The notes: generated by a model from the sequence alone, not told the origin. Positions 1-8,135 are shown, counted from the stretch's first letter. The stretch: 9,691 nt of DNA from an uncultured Collinsella sp. (GCA_900550205.1 URRJ01000071.1:1-9691); one strand, 5' to 3'. Made by a program: numbers and translations.

Positions 1-501
1 CCCTGCCAGTGGCTCATCGAGATGGGTGCCGATGCATTGCCCGCTGAGCGTGCCGACGCCCTGGCTCGCCTGTGGCACCTGACGCCAGAACAGCGCGAGC
101 GCTTCGATGTCGCTCTGGATCGATGGCTCAAGTCGTCGGTTCGTGCCGAGCTGCTCGCGTGGCCGTGCATCCGTGCCGAGGTGCCGTTCTTCTCGCTGGG
201 CTGCGAGGACGAGGACATCGCCCGCTACGGCGCCTATGCCGAGGGCGCCATCGATGCACTGGCGACCGACCCGGCCGATCCGTCGCGCGCACTGGTCATC
301 GATTACAAGACGGGTGGCACGCCGGATGAGACGCCGGACCAGCTGCTCGAGAAGCACGCCCTGCAGGCGCGCGTCTACGCTGATGTTCTGCACAAGGCAG
401 GCTTTGAGGCCGTGACCGTCAAGTTCGTCCGCGTGGGGCAGCCGGATCCAACCATCTTCGTCGAACCCGCCGAGCCTCAAGTAGTCACCTACAACCTTTA
501 G
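1..501 (+). CDS. RecB/AddA-type PD-(D/E)XK nuclease domain, C-terminal end of a probable UvrD/RecB-family helicase-nuclease (partial)
   Basis: The reading frame is open from the first base and stops at 499-501, so the gene begins upstream; 166 residues are visible. They form a RecB-like nuclease core. In visible-fragment numbering there is a Glu in RAEVPF (E60), an Asp in AIDAL (D85), the Asp and Lys of IDYKTGG (D101, K103), and a QxxxY motif (Q122, Y126). This is the full PD-(D/E)XK plus QxxxY set of the RecB/AddA nuclease family, which cuts DNA with a divalent metal. In this family the domain normally sits at the C-terminus of a UvrD-like helicase that resects double-strand breaks. The helicase part lies outside the window, so that assignment is inference; a stand-alone Cas4/RecB-like nuclease is the alternative. 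The Met at position 22 is internal to the domain and is unlikely to be the start. The gene ends 13 nt before a long palindrome. Confidence 0.8.
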   Translation, partial: PCQWLIEMGADALPAERADALARLWHLTPEQRERFDVALDRWLKSSVRAELLAWPCIRAEVPFFSLGCEDEDIARYGAYAEGAIDALATDPADPSRALVIDYKTGGTPDETPDQLLEKHALQARVYADVLHKAGFEAVTVKFVRVGQPDPTIFVEPAEPQVVTYNL

Positions 502-514
502 CCCCTCAGATAAC

Positions 515-577
515 TTGCGGTGGAATAGTTCCTGTATTGCGGCCCAGGTGGCCCAAGCGGGAACTATTCCACCGCAA
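515..577. repeat. 63-nt palindromic element with an 18-bp perfect inverted repeat
   Basis: Arms 515-532 (TTGCGGTGGAATAGTTCC) and 560-577 are exact reverse complements. The interior continues to pair: wobble and Watson-Crick pairs at 533-535/557-559, then 537-539/554-556, then 541-544/550-553, with single bulges at 536 and 540 and a 5-nt loop at 545-549. The whole unit can therefore fold as one long hairpin on either strand. It starts 13 nt after the nuclease stop codon. No T-tract follows the right arm, so it is not a standard intrinsic terminator. It could be a dispersed extragenic palindrome or short non-autonomous element, a 3'-end stabilising hairpin, or a structured RNA. The structure is seen directly; the role is unknown. 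Confidence 0.85.
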
Positions 578-620
578 CTGCAAGAGGAGCCGTGTTGGTT
601 TGGCTAGGTTCGGGTGCAGT

Positions 621-639
621 CCGCACCGTGCGGTAAAAT
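621..639 (+). promoter_or_regulatory. Possible dnaE promoter/operator: 13-bp palindrome abutting a -10-like box
   Basis: CCGCAC-C-GTGCGG (621-633) is a perfect inverted repeat around one central base. It directly abuts TAAAAT (634-639), a reasonable -10 box lying 39 nt before the dnaE start. No convincing -35 is visible; the best candidate is TTCGGG at 609-614 with a long 19-bp spacer. A protein bound to the palindrome would cover the promoter spacer. GGTGC/GCACC at 613-617/623-627 could also form a competing small hairpin. The assignment is inference from position and symmetry. Confidence 0.35.
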
Positions 640-678
640 CGTTCAGTCAGAACACGAACCCGCATCGGAGCTCATCAC

Positions 679-3600
679 ATGGCATTCGTCCATCTGCACA
701 ATCACACTGTTTTTTCCATGCTCGACGGCGCAACCCGTATCCAGGATATGGTTAACCGTGCCGTTGAGCTGGGCATGCCCGCCGTGGCCATTACCGACCA
801 CGGCTACATGTATGGCGTGCCCGACCTGGCGCTGGCCTGCGACGCCGTCAACCACAACACGCCCGAGTACAAGACGTGGAGCCACGACAAGGCCTTCTTG
901 GAAAAGGACCGCCGCGACGAGCTGGTGGAGCCCGATCCCGAGGCAAACCCGCGCGAGCATGCCCAGTATGTGAAGGACATGGCCATGTGGGACGAGAAGG
1001 GCAACATCGACGAGCTCAAGCCGCCCTTGGTCATCAAGCCCATCTTTGGTTGCGAGGTCTACTTTACGCCGGACGAGACGCTCGCCCGCGACCATAAGCC
1101 CGAGCTCTACCACATGATCCTTCTGGCCAAGGACCAGGAGGGCTACGTCAACCTGATGCAGACGGTCTCCGAGGCCGCCGTGCAGGGCTTTTACTACAAG
1201 CCGCGCGTGACGCTCGACAACCTGCGTCGCCACGCCAAGGGCATGATCTGCACGAGCGCCTGCATCGCGGGCATCATCCCCAAGTACATCGACCGCGGTG
1301 ACATGGAGGGCGCCATCAAGTGGGCCGAGACCTTCCGCGACACCTTCGACCCCGGCGACTTTTATATCGAGATCCAGGAACACGGCATTACCACCGATAA
1401 CGGCTTGACCGACGAGCAGATGGACCGCACGCTCATCGACATCGCCAAGCAGGTGGGCGTCAAGGTTATCGCCACCAACGACTTCCACTACCTGCGCCGC
1501 GAGGATGCGCCCGTGCAGGACGTTATCATGTGCATCGGCATGAACGCCAAGGTCGACGACCCTAACCGCATGCGCATGACCGGCTCGGAGTTCTACATGA
1601 AGACCGAGGAGGAGATGCGGGCGATGTTCCCGTATTGCCCCGAGGCCTGCGACAACACGCTCGAGATTGCCGACAAGTGCTACGTCGAGCTGGACTGGGA
1701 CTCCATCATCCTGCCGCGCTTCCCGTTGCTCGATCCCGGCGAGACGCACGAGAGCCAGTTCCGCCGCGAGTGCGAGAAGGGCCTGCGCCAGCACTACGGC
1801 GACGACTGGGCCACGCGCGAGATCGGTGGCGTCAACATCAAAGAGCGCTTTGAGTACGAATACAAGGTCATCTGCGACAAGGGCTTTGCTGCCTACTTCT
1901 TGATCGTTGCCGAGTACGTGCAATGGGCCAAGGACAACGGCATCGGCGTCGGCCCCGGCCGTGGCTCGGCCGCCGGCGCTATCGTCGCCTACGCCATGAA
2001 CATCACCGCGTTCGACCCGCTCGAGAACGGCCTGATGTTCGAGAGGTTCCTGTCCCCGCAGCGTACCGAGATGCCCGATATCGATATGGACTTCGACGAC
2101 GAGCGGCGCCTCGAGGTCGTGGAGCACGTTCGCCAGCTCTACGGCCCCGAGAAGGTCACCCACGTCATCACCTACTCGACCATCAAGGCCAAGCAGGCCA
2201 TCAACGACGCCGCGCGCGTCTTGGACTACCCGGTCTACATGGGCCAGCGCCTGTCCAAGATGGTCTCGAGCGACCCCAAGGTCAAGCTCAAGCAGGTACT
2301 CGAAAAACAACCCGGCAAAGAGGATCTGTTTAACCCCGACTTTGCCGAGGCCTATAAAAAGGACGACGACGCCCGCCGCATCATCGACACGGCGCTCTCG
2401 ATCGAGGGCCTCACCCGTGGCGAGGGCGTGCACGCGTGCGCCGTTCTGATCTGCCGCGACCCCGTCAACGAGCACGTGCCCACCAAGCTCGACACCAAGG
2501 GCGGCGTCGAGATTACCCAGTACGAGGGCCATACCGTTGCCGACATGGGCCTGCTCAAGATGGACTTCCTGGGCCTGCGTACGCTGACGGTTATCTCCAA
2601 GGCAAAGGCCAACATCAAAAAGAACTTCGGCATCGACATCAAAGAGGAAGATATTCCCTTTGACGATCCCGAAATCTTTAAGCTCATGGGTTCCGGCCAC
2701 ACCGCCGGCGTCTTCCAGGTCGAGTCCGCCGGCATGACGGCCACGATCAAGAACATGAAGCCCACCGAGTACAAGCACGTCGTAGCATTGATCGCTCTGT
2801 ACCGCCCGGGCCCGCTGGGCGCCGGCATGGTTTCGTCCTACATCAACCGTATGAACGGCAAGGAGCCGGCCGTCTCCTACGACGACCGTCTGGACGACAT
2901 CCTGGGCGAAACCTACGGCACCATGGTCTACCAGGAGCAGGTTATGCTCATCTCCGTCGAGATGTGCGGCTTCTCCAAGGGCGAATCGGACTCGCGTATC
3001 CGTAAGCCCGTGGCTAAGAAAAAGATCAAGCTGCTCACGTCGACGGTGCTCCACTGGGAGGATGGCTCGGACGAGACCACCTACGACCACTGGATGAACG
3101 GCGCTATCAAGAACAACTACACGCGCGAGGTCGCCCAGAAGATTTGGGACGATGTTCTTGAGTTCGCGTCCTACGCCTTCAACAAGTCGCACTCCGCCGG
3201 CTACGCCATTTTGGTTATGCAGACGGCGTGGCTCAAGGCGCACTATCCGCACGAGTACATGGCGGCCGTTCTGACGTCCTATACGGGCAAGACCGACAAG
3301 ATCGTTCACTACGTCTCGGCGTGCCGTCACGACGGCATCCCCGTGCTTTCGCCAGATGTCAACGAGTCCGGTACCGAGTTCACGGCTACCAAGGAGGGCG
3401 TGCGCTTTGGTCTGGCCGGCATTCGCGGCGTGGGCACCGGCGTGGCGCAGGCGATTATCGCCGAGCGCGAGGCAGGCGGTCCGTTTAAGACGCTGCACGA
3501 CTTTGTCGAGCGTGTGGACTCGAGCCAGGCCAACCGTCGCGTGATCGAATCGCTGATCAAGGCAGGTGCCTTCGACTCCACGGGGTATCCGCGTCGCCAG

Positions 3601-4482
3601 ATGATGCACTTTGTGGACAAAAACAACCCCGAGAACATCATCGATGCCGCGGTAAAGCGCCAGAAGGATCGCGCGAGCGGCCAGACGTCGTTCTTCGATA
3701 TGTTTGGCGACGTGGAGGGCTCGGGCTTTGAGGTGAGCGTACCCGATCCGGATGGCCAGGAATGGGACCGCCACCTTAAGCTGAGCCAGGAGAAGGAGGT
3801 TCTGGGCATTTATGTCTCGGACCACCCGCTGCGCCCGTTTGAGTATGCGCTCAGCAAAGCGCGCGACTTCTCGTTCTCGCAGATCGATACCGGCTACGAA
3901 GTGCAGAACCCCACGGGCGGCACCATCAACCAGGAGATTCCCGAGGGCAAGGCACTGTGGTGGGCCGGCATGGTCTCGAGCGTGTCCAAGCGCGTGACCA
4001 AAAACGGCGACCCCATGGGCATCGTGCAGCTCGAGGACATGGAAGGCGAGGCCACCGTCGTGGTGTTCCCCAAGACCTACAAGGAGGCCGAGGGGTATCT
4101 GTACGGCGAGGTCGATCCCGAGACCGGCGTGCAACTGTCCGACGCGTTTGTGCGCATTAAGGGCAAACTCGAGCGCTCGGACCGCGGCGACCAGATCATC
4201 GCGCAGGAGATCGTGCCGCTCGAGCTCAACGAGGAGAACAACAAGCCCAAGGTGTTTGAGGTCATGGTGCCCAACAGCCGCTTTAGCCAGGGCAACATGG
4301 CGCGTCTTGCCACGGTGCTCACCACCAACCCGGGCGGCGACCGTGTGGAGATCTTTATCGAGCAGGTGGACGGGCGCGTGCTGCGTGCCGAGGTACCTGC
4401 TAAGGTCAACGCGCGCTCGATTCCGCTGCTGGCCGAGGCCAAGGCCATCGTGGGTAACCAAGGCAGAGTGACGGTGATCTAA
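679..4482 (+). CDS. dnaE: DNA polymerase III subunit alpha (DnaE-type replicative polymerase)
   Basis: This cytoplasmic C-family polymerase of 1267 aa synthesises chromosomal DNA with the beta clamp. The ATG has GGAG at 667-670 upstream, and the PHP domain starts at once. All expected PHP metal ligands are present: H7, H9, D16, H41, E126, H145, C195, D268 and H270. The palm Asps are D469 and D471 in PDIDMDF, and D629 in KMDFLGLRTL. NKSH is at 835-838, a helix-hairpin-helix at about 910-965, a beta-clamp-like QTSFF at 1002-1006, and an OB-fold at about 1094-1170. It is about 100 residues longer than E. coli DnaE (1160 aa). About 55 extra residues sit inside the PHP domain (within 48-117), and the fingers motif usually reading LRRAMGKK is IRKPVAKK (774-781), followed by a longer loop. 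The intact PHP site suggests built-in proofreading (inference). A SNF2-family gene follows after 38 nt, probably in the same operon. Confidence 0.97.
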   Translation: MAFVHLHNHTVFSMLDGATRIQDMVNRAVELGMPAVAITDHGYMYGVPDLALACDAVNHNTPEYKTWSHDKAFLEKDRRDELVEPDPEANPREHAQYVKDMAMWDEKGNIDELKPPLVIKPIFGCEVYFTPDETLARDHKPELYHMILLAKDQEGYVNLMQTVSEAAVQGFYYKPRVTLDNLRRHAKGMICTSACIAGIIPKYIDRGDMEGAIKWAETFRDTFDPGDFYIEIQEHGITTDNGLTDEQMDRTLIDIAKQVGVKVIATNDFHYLRREDAPVQDVIMCIGMNAKVDDPNRMRMTGSEFYMKTEEEMRAMFPYCPEACDNTLEIADKCYVELDWDSIILPRFPLLDPGETHESQFRRECEKGLRQHYGDDWATREIGGVNIKERFEYEYKVICDKGFAAYFLIVAEYVQWAKDNGIGVGPGRGSAAGAIVAYAMNITAFDPLENGLMFERFLSPQRTEMPDIDMDFDDERRLEVVEHVRQLYGPEKVTHVITYSTIKAKQAINDAARVLDYPVYMGQRLSKMVSSDPKVKLKQVLEKQPGKEDLFNPDFAEAYKKDDDARRIIDTALSIEGLTRGEGVHACAVLICRDPVNEHVPTKLDTKGGVEITQYEGHTVADMGLLKMDFLGLRTLTVISKAKANIKKNFGIDIKEEDIPFDDPEIFKLMGSGHTAGVFQVESAGMTATIKNMKPTEYKHVVALIALYRPGPLGAGMVSSYINRMNGKEPAVSYDDRLDDILGETYGTMVYQEQVMLISVEMCGFSKGESDSRIRKPVAKKKIKLLTSTVLHWEDGSDETTYDHWMNGAIKNNYTREVAQKIWDDVLEFASYAFNKSHSAGYAILVMQTAWLKAHYPHEYMAAVLTSYTGKTDKIVHYVSACRHDGIPVLSPDVNESGTEFTATKEGVRFGLAGIRGVGTGVAQAIIAEREAGGPFKTLHDFVERVDSSQANRRVIESLIKAGAFDSTGYPRRQMMHFVDKNNPENIIDAAVKRQKDRASGQTSFFDMFGDVEGSGFEVSVPDPDGQEWDRHLKLSQEKEVLGIYVSDHPLRPFEYALSKARDFSFSQIDTGYEVQNPTGGTINQEIPEGKALWWAGMVSSVSKRVTKNGDPMGIVQLEDMEGEATVVVFPKTYKEAEGYLYGEVDPETGVQLSDAFVRIKGKLERSDRGDQIIAQEIVPLELNEENNKPKVFEVMVPNSRFSQGNMARLATVLTTNPGGDRVEIFIEQVDGRVLRAEVPAKVNARSIPLLAEAKAIVGNQGRVTVI

Positions 4483-4510
4483 GGGCGACCTTGCTGGTCC
4501 GCGCGAGATT

Positions 4511-4515
4511 GGAGG
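4511..4515 (+). promoter_or_regulatory. Shine-Dalgarno site fixing the SNF2 gene start at 4521
   Basis: GGAGG lies 5 nt before ATG 4521. An in-frame TTG at 4491 would lengthen the protein by ten residues but has no comparable site at proper spacing, so ATG 4521 is the preferred start. Confidence 0.8.
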
Positions 4516-4520
4516 AAGTG

Positions 4521-7500
4521 ATGGCACAGGGGACGTTTGTGCAAGCGCTCCGGAAAGAGGCGGCGCTGAGCGGCACCTTTATGAAGGGCCGCTCGCTCAT
4601 GCTCAACGGCGCCGTGCTGTCGATTGAGGACAGCGGCTCGCGCTTCTCCAAAAACGTGACGGTTGAGGGCTCGGTGCGTGGCTCGCGCGGCGATCTGTAC
4701 AAGACGCACGTGGCGCTCGATATGGACGAGCACGAGGTGATCGACTACGACTGCGATTGCCCCGCTGCCTATCGCTACCCCGGCATGTGCAAGCACGCCA
4801 TCGCCACAGCGCTGGCGTACCTGGACGCCAGCGGCATTGAGTCTGTTGAGGGGCTGCGCACGCCGGTTCGCACGTTTACGGCGCAGCCGAAACAGCCCGC
4901 GCGCACCGCGCCCAAAGCGCCGGCCGTCAATCCCAACTTTCCCTTTCCGGCGCCCGTCCCCACGAGCCCCAGCCTCATGGCGGCGCTCTCCGATCTTTCG
5001 GACGCGCGCATGGATGAGCTGGCGAGCATGCGCCGCAAGCTTGCCGGTGCCGTTGATCCCGACGCCCCCAAGGCGGCGTTGGAGCCTTCGTTGGTGCCGT
5101 ACTACAATCCGCTGTTCGCCGACCGCTTTAGCTGGGCACTCGAGTTCCGCATTCGCTGCGGCTCGGTGTCCTACGTGGTCAAGGATATCGACGGCATGGC
5201 CGACGCCTATGTGCGGGGCGGCACCTTCTCGTACGGCAAGAAGCTTACGTTTGTTCATGTGCCCGAGGCTTTCGATGACGTGTCGACAAAGCTGCTCAAC
5301 CTTGTTGTGACGTCAGTTGCCTATCTCGATGACATCACAAGCTCGCGTTCGGCGTCGTACGACTTTGCCCGCAGCGGCTTTGTTGCCGAGCGTCAGTTGC
5401 CGCTGTCCGTGCATAGCATCGTATATGTGCTGGACCTACTGCGCGGCCAGACCATCTCCTTTGAGCCCGCCTGGTCGCGGGGGACGACGACGCATCGCAC
5501 CTATGACGTGGCGGTTGAGATGCCTCCGGAAGGGGAGGACGAGGCGCCGTCTAAGCGCCCACCGCTCCTTGCCGCCAAAATCGCGCCGGCGGCTGGTGGC
5601 AGCTACGATCTGCGCCTGCCGGCCGATGCATACTGCTTTGCTTCGGGCGATGTTGCCTATCTGGTCGACACCCGCCGTGCGCGCCGCACCGATGTAGCGT
5701 TTGCCCAGCATGCGGCGCCGTTCCTATCGCGCTTGCTGCCCTGTCGCACGCCGGTCCATATCGCCGCCGATCAGGTGGGGGAGTTCTGTCGTATGGCGCT
5801 GCCCATTTTGCGCGACTACACCGACCTTACCGCGCCCGCTGCGCTCGATACCGTGGCACCCGAGCCGAGCTTTGCCATGGCGATCGGCGTCGACGATGGG
5901 CTCGTGACCTGCAAAATTACGGTTACCTACGGCGACTGGTCGGCAGATCTCTTTAGCCTGGGCGCTCCGGGCAGCCCCTTCGAAGAGCGGCGCCCGGGCG
6001 TGCCGCCGCGCGACGAGGTGGCAGAGTTTCGCGTTATGGACACGGCGGCCCTGTATTTCGACTTTTACGAGGGCGGCCTGGCGTTTGAGGAACGCGATGA
6101 CGAGAGTTTGTTCTGCCTGCTCACCGAGGGTCTGTCTGTGCTGTCCGAGCTGGGTGAGGTCATGCTCAGCGACCGCCTGCGCCAGGTCTCGGTCCGCCCT
6201 GCGCCCAAGCTTTCGGTGCGTGCGACCGTCAAGAGCAGCCTGCTCGACGTCGAGCTGGGCGCAAGCGGTCTTTCGGCGGCAGACCTTGCCATCTACCTCG
6301 ACTCCTACAAGCGTCACCAGACGTTTGCGCATCTCACGTCGGGCGACATCATTCGCTTGGACGAGGGAGCGCGTGCCGCGTTTGGCCTTGCCGAGGATCT
6401 GGGGGTCGATGCTGTCGACCTGCTCGACGGCGTGTCGCTTCCCGCGTCGAGCACCCTGTTCGTCGACAGCATGCTTGCGCGCACGCCCGCGCTCGAGGCC
6501 GATCGCGACGCTGCGTTCCGTCGCACCGTCGAGCGCCTGGATACGCTCGGCAAGATGGACTTTACGGTGCCGGTCTCGCTCAAGGCCACACTGCGCGGCT
6601 ATCAGGTCGACGGCTACCAGTGGCTCGGCTCGCTCGAGCACCTGGGCCTCGGCGGCATCTTGGCCGACGATATGGGCCTGGGCAAAACGCTGCAGATGAT
6701 CGCACATATCCTGGCGCGCGTGGAAGCGGGGGACGCTAAGCCCACGCTTGTGGTGTGCCCTGCGTCGCTTGTGTACAACTGGACCGCCGAGCTGGAGCGC
6801 TTTGCCCCGTCGCTCGACGTGTGCGCCATTGTGGGCGCCAAGGCCCAGCGTCGCGTGCAAATTGCCGGCGTTGCCGAGCACAACGTGGTTGTAACGTCGT
6901 ATAACCTTATGCGGCGCGATATCGACGAGTACGTCGAGCGGGACTTTGCCCGTGTGGTGCTCGATGAGGCCCAGTACATTAAAAACCCGCTCACGCAGGT
7001 GGCGCGCGCCGCAAAGCGCCTGCCTGTCGGCGTGCGCTTTGCCCTGACGGGCACGCCCATCGAAAACCGCTTGTCCGAGCTCTGGAGCATCTTCGACTTT
7101 TTGATGCCGGGCCTGCTTGGCACGCGCGAGTCGTTTGCCAAGCGCTTCGAAAGCCCGGTCGAGCACGCCGAGGGTGACAACGCTGCTCGCCTGCAGGCGC
7201 TCGTGTCGCCGTTTGTGCTGCGCCGTGTCAAGGAAGACGTGGTGGCCGATCTGCCTGAGAAGATCGAGGACACCGTCTTGGCTCAGCTCACCGGCGAGCA
7301 GCGCAAGCTGTACCTGGCAAACCAGGACCGCATCGCCCAGCAGGTGCAGCACCGCGAGGCATCCGAGTTTAAGAAAGACAAGCTCAAGGTGCTCGCCGAG
7401 CTCACCAAGCTGCGCCAGATCTGCTGCGACCCGCGTCTACACTACGAGGATTACAAGGCGGGGAGCGCCAAGCTCGATACGTGCATGGAGCTCGTGCACG

Positions 7501-7985
7501 GCGCACTTGACGGCGGGCATCGCATCCTGTTGTTCAGCCAGTTTACGGGCATGCTCGATATCATCGGCAAGCGCTTGGCCAAGGAGGACATCGCCTTCCT
7601 TAAGCTTACGGGCGCTTCGTCTAAGGAGAGTCGCGCCAAGATGGTCGCGCAGTTCCAAGCGGGCGAGGTTCCGGTCTTTTTGATTTCGCTCAAGGCGGGC
7701 GGCGTGGGCCTTAACCTGACGGCGGCCGACGTGGTCATTCACTACGACCCGTGGTGGAACGTGGCGGCGCAGGACCAGGCGACTGACCGCGCCCACCGCA
7801 TTGGCCAGCAGCATGCCGTGACCGTGTACAAGCTCATCGCCAAGGACACGATCGAGGAACGCATTATGCAGATGCAGGAGTCCAAGCGCGACCTGGTCAA
7901 CAGCGTGCTCGGCGGCGACGGCATCTCGTCGGCGCTGTTTACCCGCGAAGATGTTCTGGCGCTGCTGGGCGGCGACGGACGCTAA
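4521..7985 (+). CDS. SWIM zinc-finger SNF2-family DNA-dependent ATPase/helicase
   Basis: This 1154-aa protein is a bacterial SNF2-family (superfamily 2) ATPase, expected to translocate on duplex DNA and displace or remodel bound proteins. A SWIM zinc finger lies near the N-terminus: C78-x-C80-x9-C90-x-H92. Then comes a low-complexity Pro/Ala linker at about 115-150 and a long middle region, at about 190-600, matching the position of the bacterial SNF2-associated domain. The ATPase core follows: DDMGLGKT (716-723, Lys722), DEAQ at 815-818, LTGTP at 842-846, and QATDRAHRIGQ at 1086-1096 carrying the arginine fingers of motif VI. All motor motifs look intact. The architecture SWIM, associated domain, SNF2_N, Helicase_C and the length are usual for bacterial members. 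The gap to dnaE is 38 nt without a terminator, implying co-transcription. The precise substrate is unknown; a role in clearing obstacles during replication or repair is inference from context. Confidence 0.93.
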   Translation: MAQGTFVQALRKEAALSGTFMKGRSLMLNGAVLSIEDSGSRFSKNVTVEGSVRGSRGDLYKTHVALDMDEHEVIDYDCDCPAAYRYPGMCKHAIATALAYLDASGIESVEGLRTPVRTFTAQPKQPARTAPKAPAVNPNFPFPAPVPTSPSLMAALSDLSDARMDELASMRRKLAGAVDPDAPKAALEPSLVPYYNPLFADRFSWALEFRIRCGSVSYVVKDIDGMADAYVRGGTFSYGKKLTFVHVPEAFDDVSTKLLNLVVTSVAYLDDITSSRSASYDFARSGFVAERQLPLSVHSIVYVLDLLRGQTISFEPAWSRGTTTHRTYDVAVEMPPEGEDEAPSKRPPLLAAKIAPAAGGSYDLRLPADAYCFASGDVAYLVDTRRARRTDVAFAQHAAPFLSRLLPCRTPVHIAADQVGEFCRMALPILRDYTDLTAPAALDTVAPEPSFAMAIGVDDGLVTCKITVTYGDWSADLFSLGAPGSPFEERRPGVPPRDEVAEFRVMDTAALYFDFYEGGLAFEERDDESLFCLLTEGLSVLSELGEVMLSDRLRQVSVRPAPKLSVRATVKSSLLDVELGASGLSAADLAIYLDSYKRHQTFAHLTSGDIIRLDEGARAAFGLAEDLGVDAVDLLDGVSLPASSTLFVDSMLARTPALEADRDAAFRRTVERLDTLGKMDFTVPVSLKATLRGYQVDGYQWLGSLEHLGLGGILADDMGLGKTLQMIAHILARVEAGDAKPTLVVCPASLVYNWTAELERFAPSLDVCAIVGAKAQRRVQIAGVAEHNVVVTSYNLMRRDIDEYVERDFARVVLDEAQYIKNPLTQVARAAKRLPVGVRFALTGTPIENRLSELWSIFDFLMPGLLGTRESFAKRFESPVEHAEGDNAARLQALVSPFVLRRVKEDVVADLPEKIEDTVLAQLTGEQRKLYLANQDRIAQQVQHREASEFKKDKLKVLAELTKLRQICCDPRLHYEDYKAGSAKLDTCMELVHGALDGGHRILLFSQFTGMLDIIGKRLAKEDIAFLKLTGASSKESRAKMVAQFQAGEVPVFLISLKAGGVGLNLTAADVVIHYDPWWNVAAQDQATDRAHRIGQQHAVTVYKLIAKDTIEERIMQMQESKRDLVNSVLGGDGISSALFTREDVLALLGGDGR

Positions 7986-8068
7986 CCCGCTCGGGTGGGG
8001 CCGCCAGGGCGGATAGTACGCGCTGTCCCATCGTCCCCGCCCGTTATGTGTTCATTTGCCATGCCGTG

Positions 8069-8102
8069 GATGGTTCGCCTGCCTTTGGGCATAAGAACCA
8101 TC
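8069..8102 (+). promoter_or_regulatory. Dyad-symmetric hairpin in the leader of the superoxide reductase gene
   Basis: GATGGTTC (8069-8076) and GAACCATC (8095-8102) are exact reverse complements. Inside them TGCC (8080-8083) pairs with GGCA (8088-8091) around a 4-nt loop, giving a two-part stem. It lies 21 nt upstream of the ribosome binding site. There is no T-tract, so it does not look like a terminator for the SNF2 gene. It may be an operator dyad or a 5'-UTR stem-loop. The rest of the 7986-8135 gap shows only short GC-rich hairpins and no convincing promoter. Confidence 0.5.
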
Positions 8103-8122
8103 GAGAACATTGGCACATCAGC

Positions 8123-8129
8123 AAAGGAG
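8123..8129 (+). promoter_or_regulatory. Shine-Dalgarno site fixing the superoxide reductase start at 8136
   Basis: AAAGGAG lies 6 nt before ATG 8136. The frame is open further upstream, with a GTG at 7995, but that extension encodes no recognisable sequence and crosses the leader hairpin. The site supports a 120-residue protein. Confidence 0.85.
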
Positions 8130-8135
8130 AACATC

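Noticed and set aside
641..659. GTTC-AGTCA-GAAC and GAACACGAAC upstream of dnaE as a LexA box
   Set aside because: Spacing and orientation do not match the inverted GAAC-N4-GTTC actinobacterial SOS box.
4491..4520. TTG start ten codons upstream of the SNF2 ATG
   Set aside because: ATG 4521 has GGAGG at 5 nt spacing; the TTG has no good ribosome binding site.
643..4527. 1294-codon open frame on the minus strand opposite dnaE
   Set aside because: It mirrors dnaE codon for codon, shows no recognisable domains, and arises because GC-rich codon use leaves few antisense stops.
5724..7352. Long minus-strand frame inside the SNF2 gene
   Set aside because: Antisense shadow of the conserved ATPase core; no family motifs.
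7985..8012. Two short GC hairpins (7985-7996 and 8001-8012) as terminator of the SNF2 gene
   Set aside because: Stems of 5 bp with 2-nt loops (sterically strained) and no T-tract; not enough to call a terminator.
7995..8135. N-terminal extension of the superoxide reductase frame from a GTG
   Set aside because: The family domain begins at ATG 8136 with a strong Shine-Dalgarno site; the extension has no homology and covers the leader hairpin.
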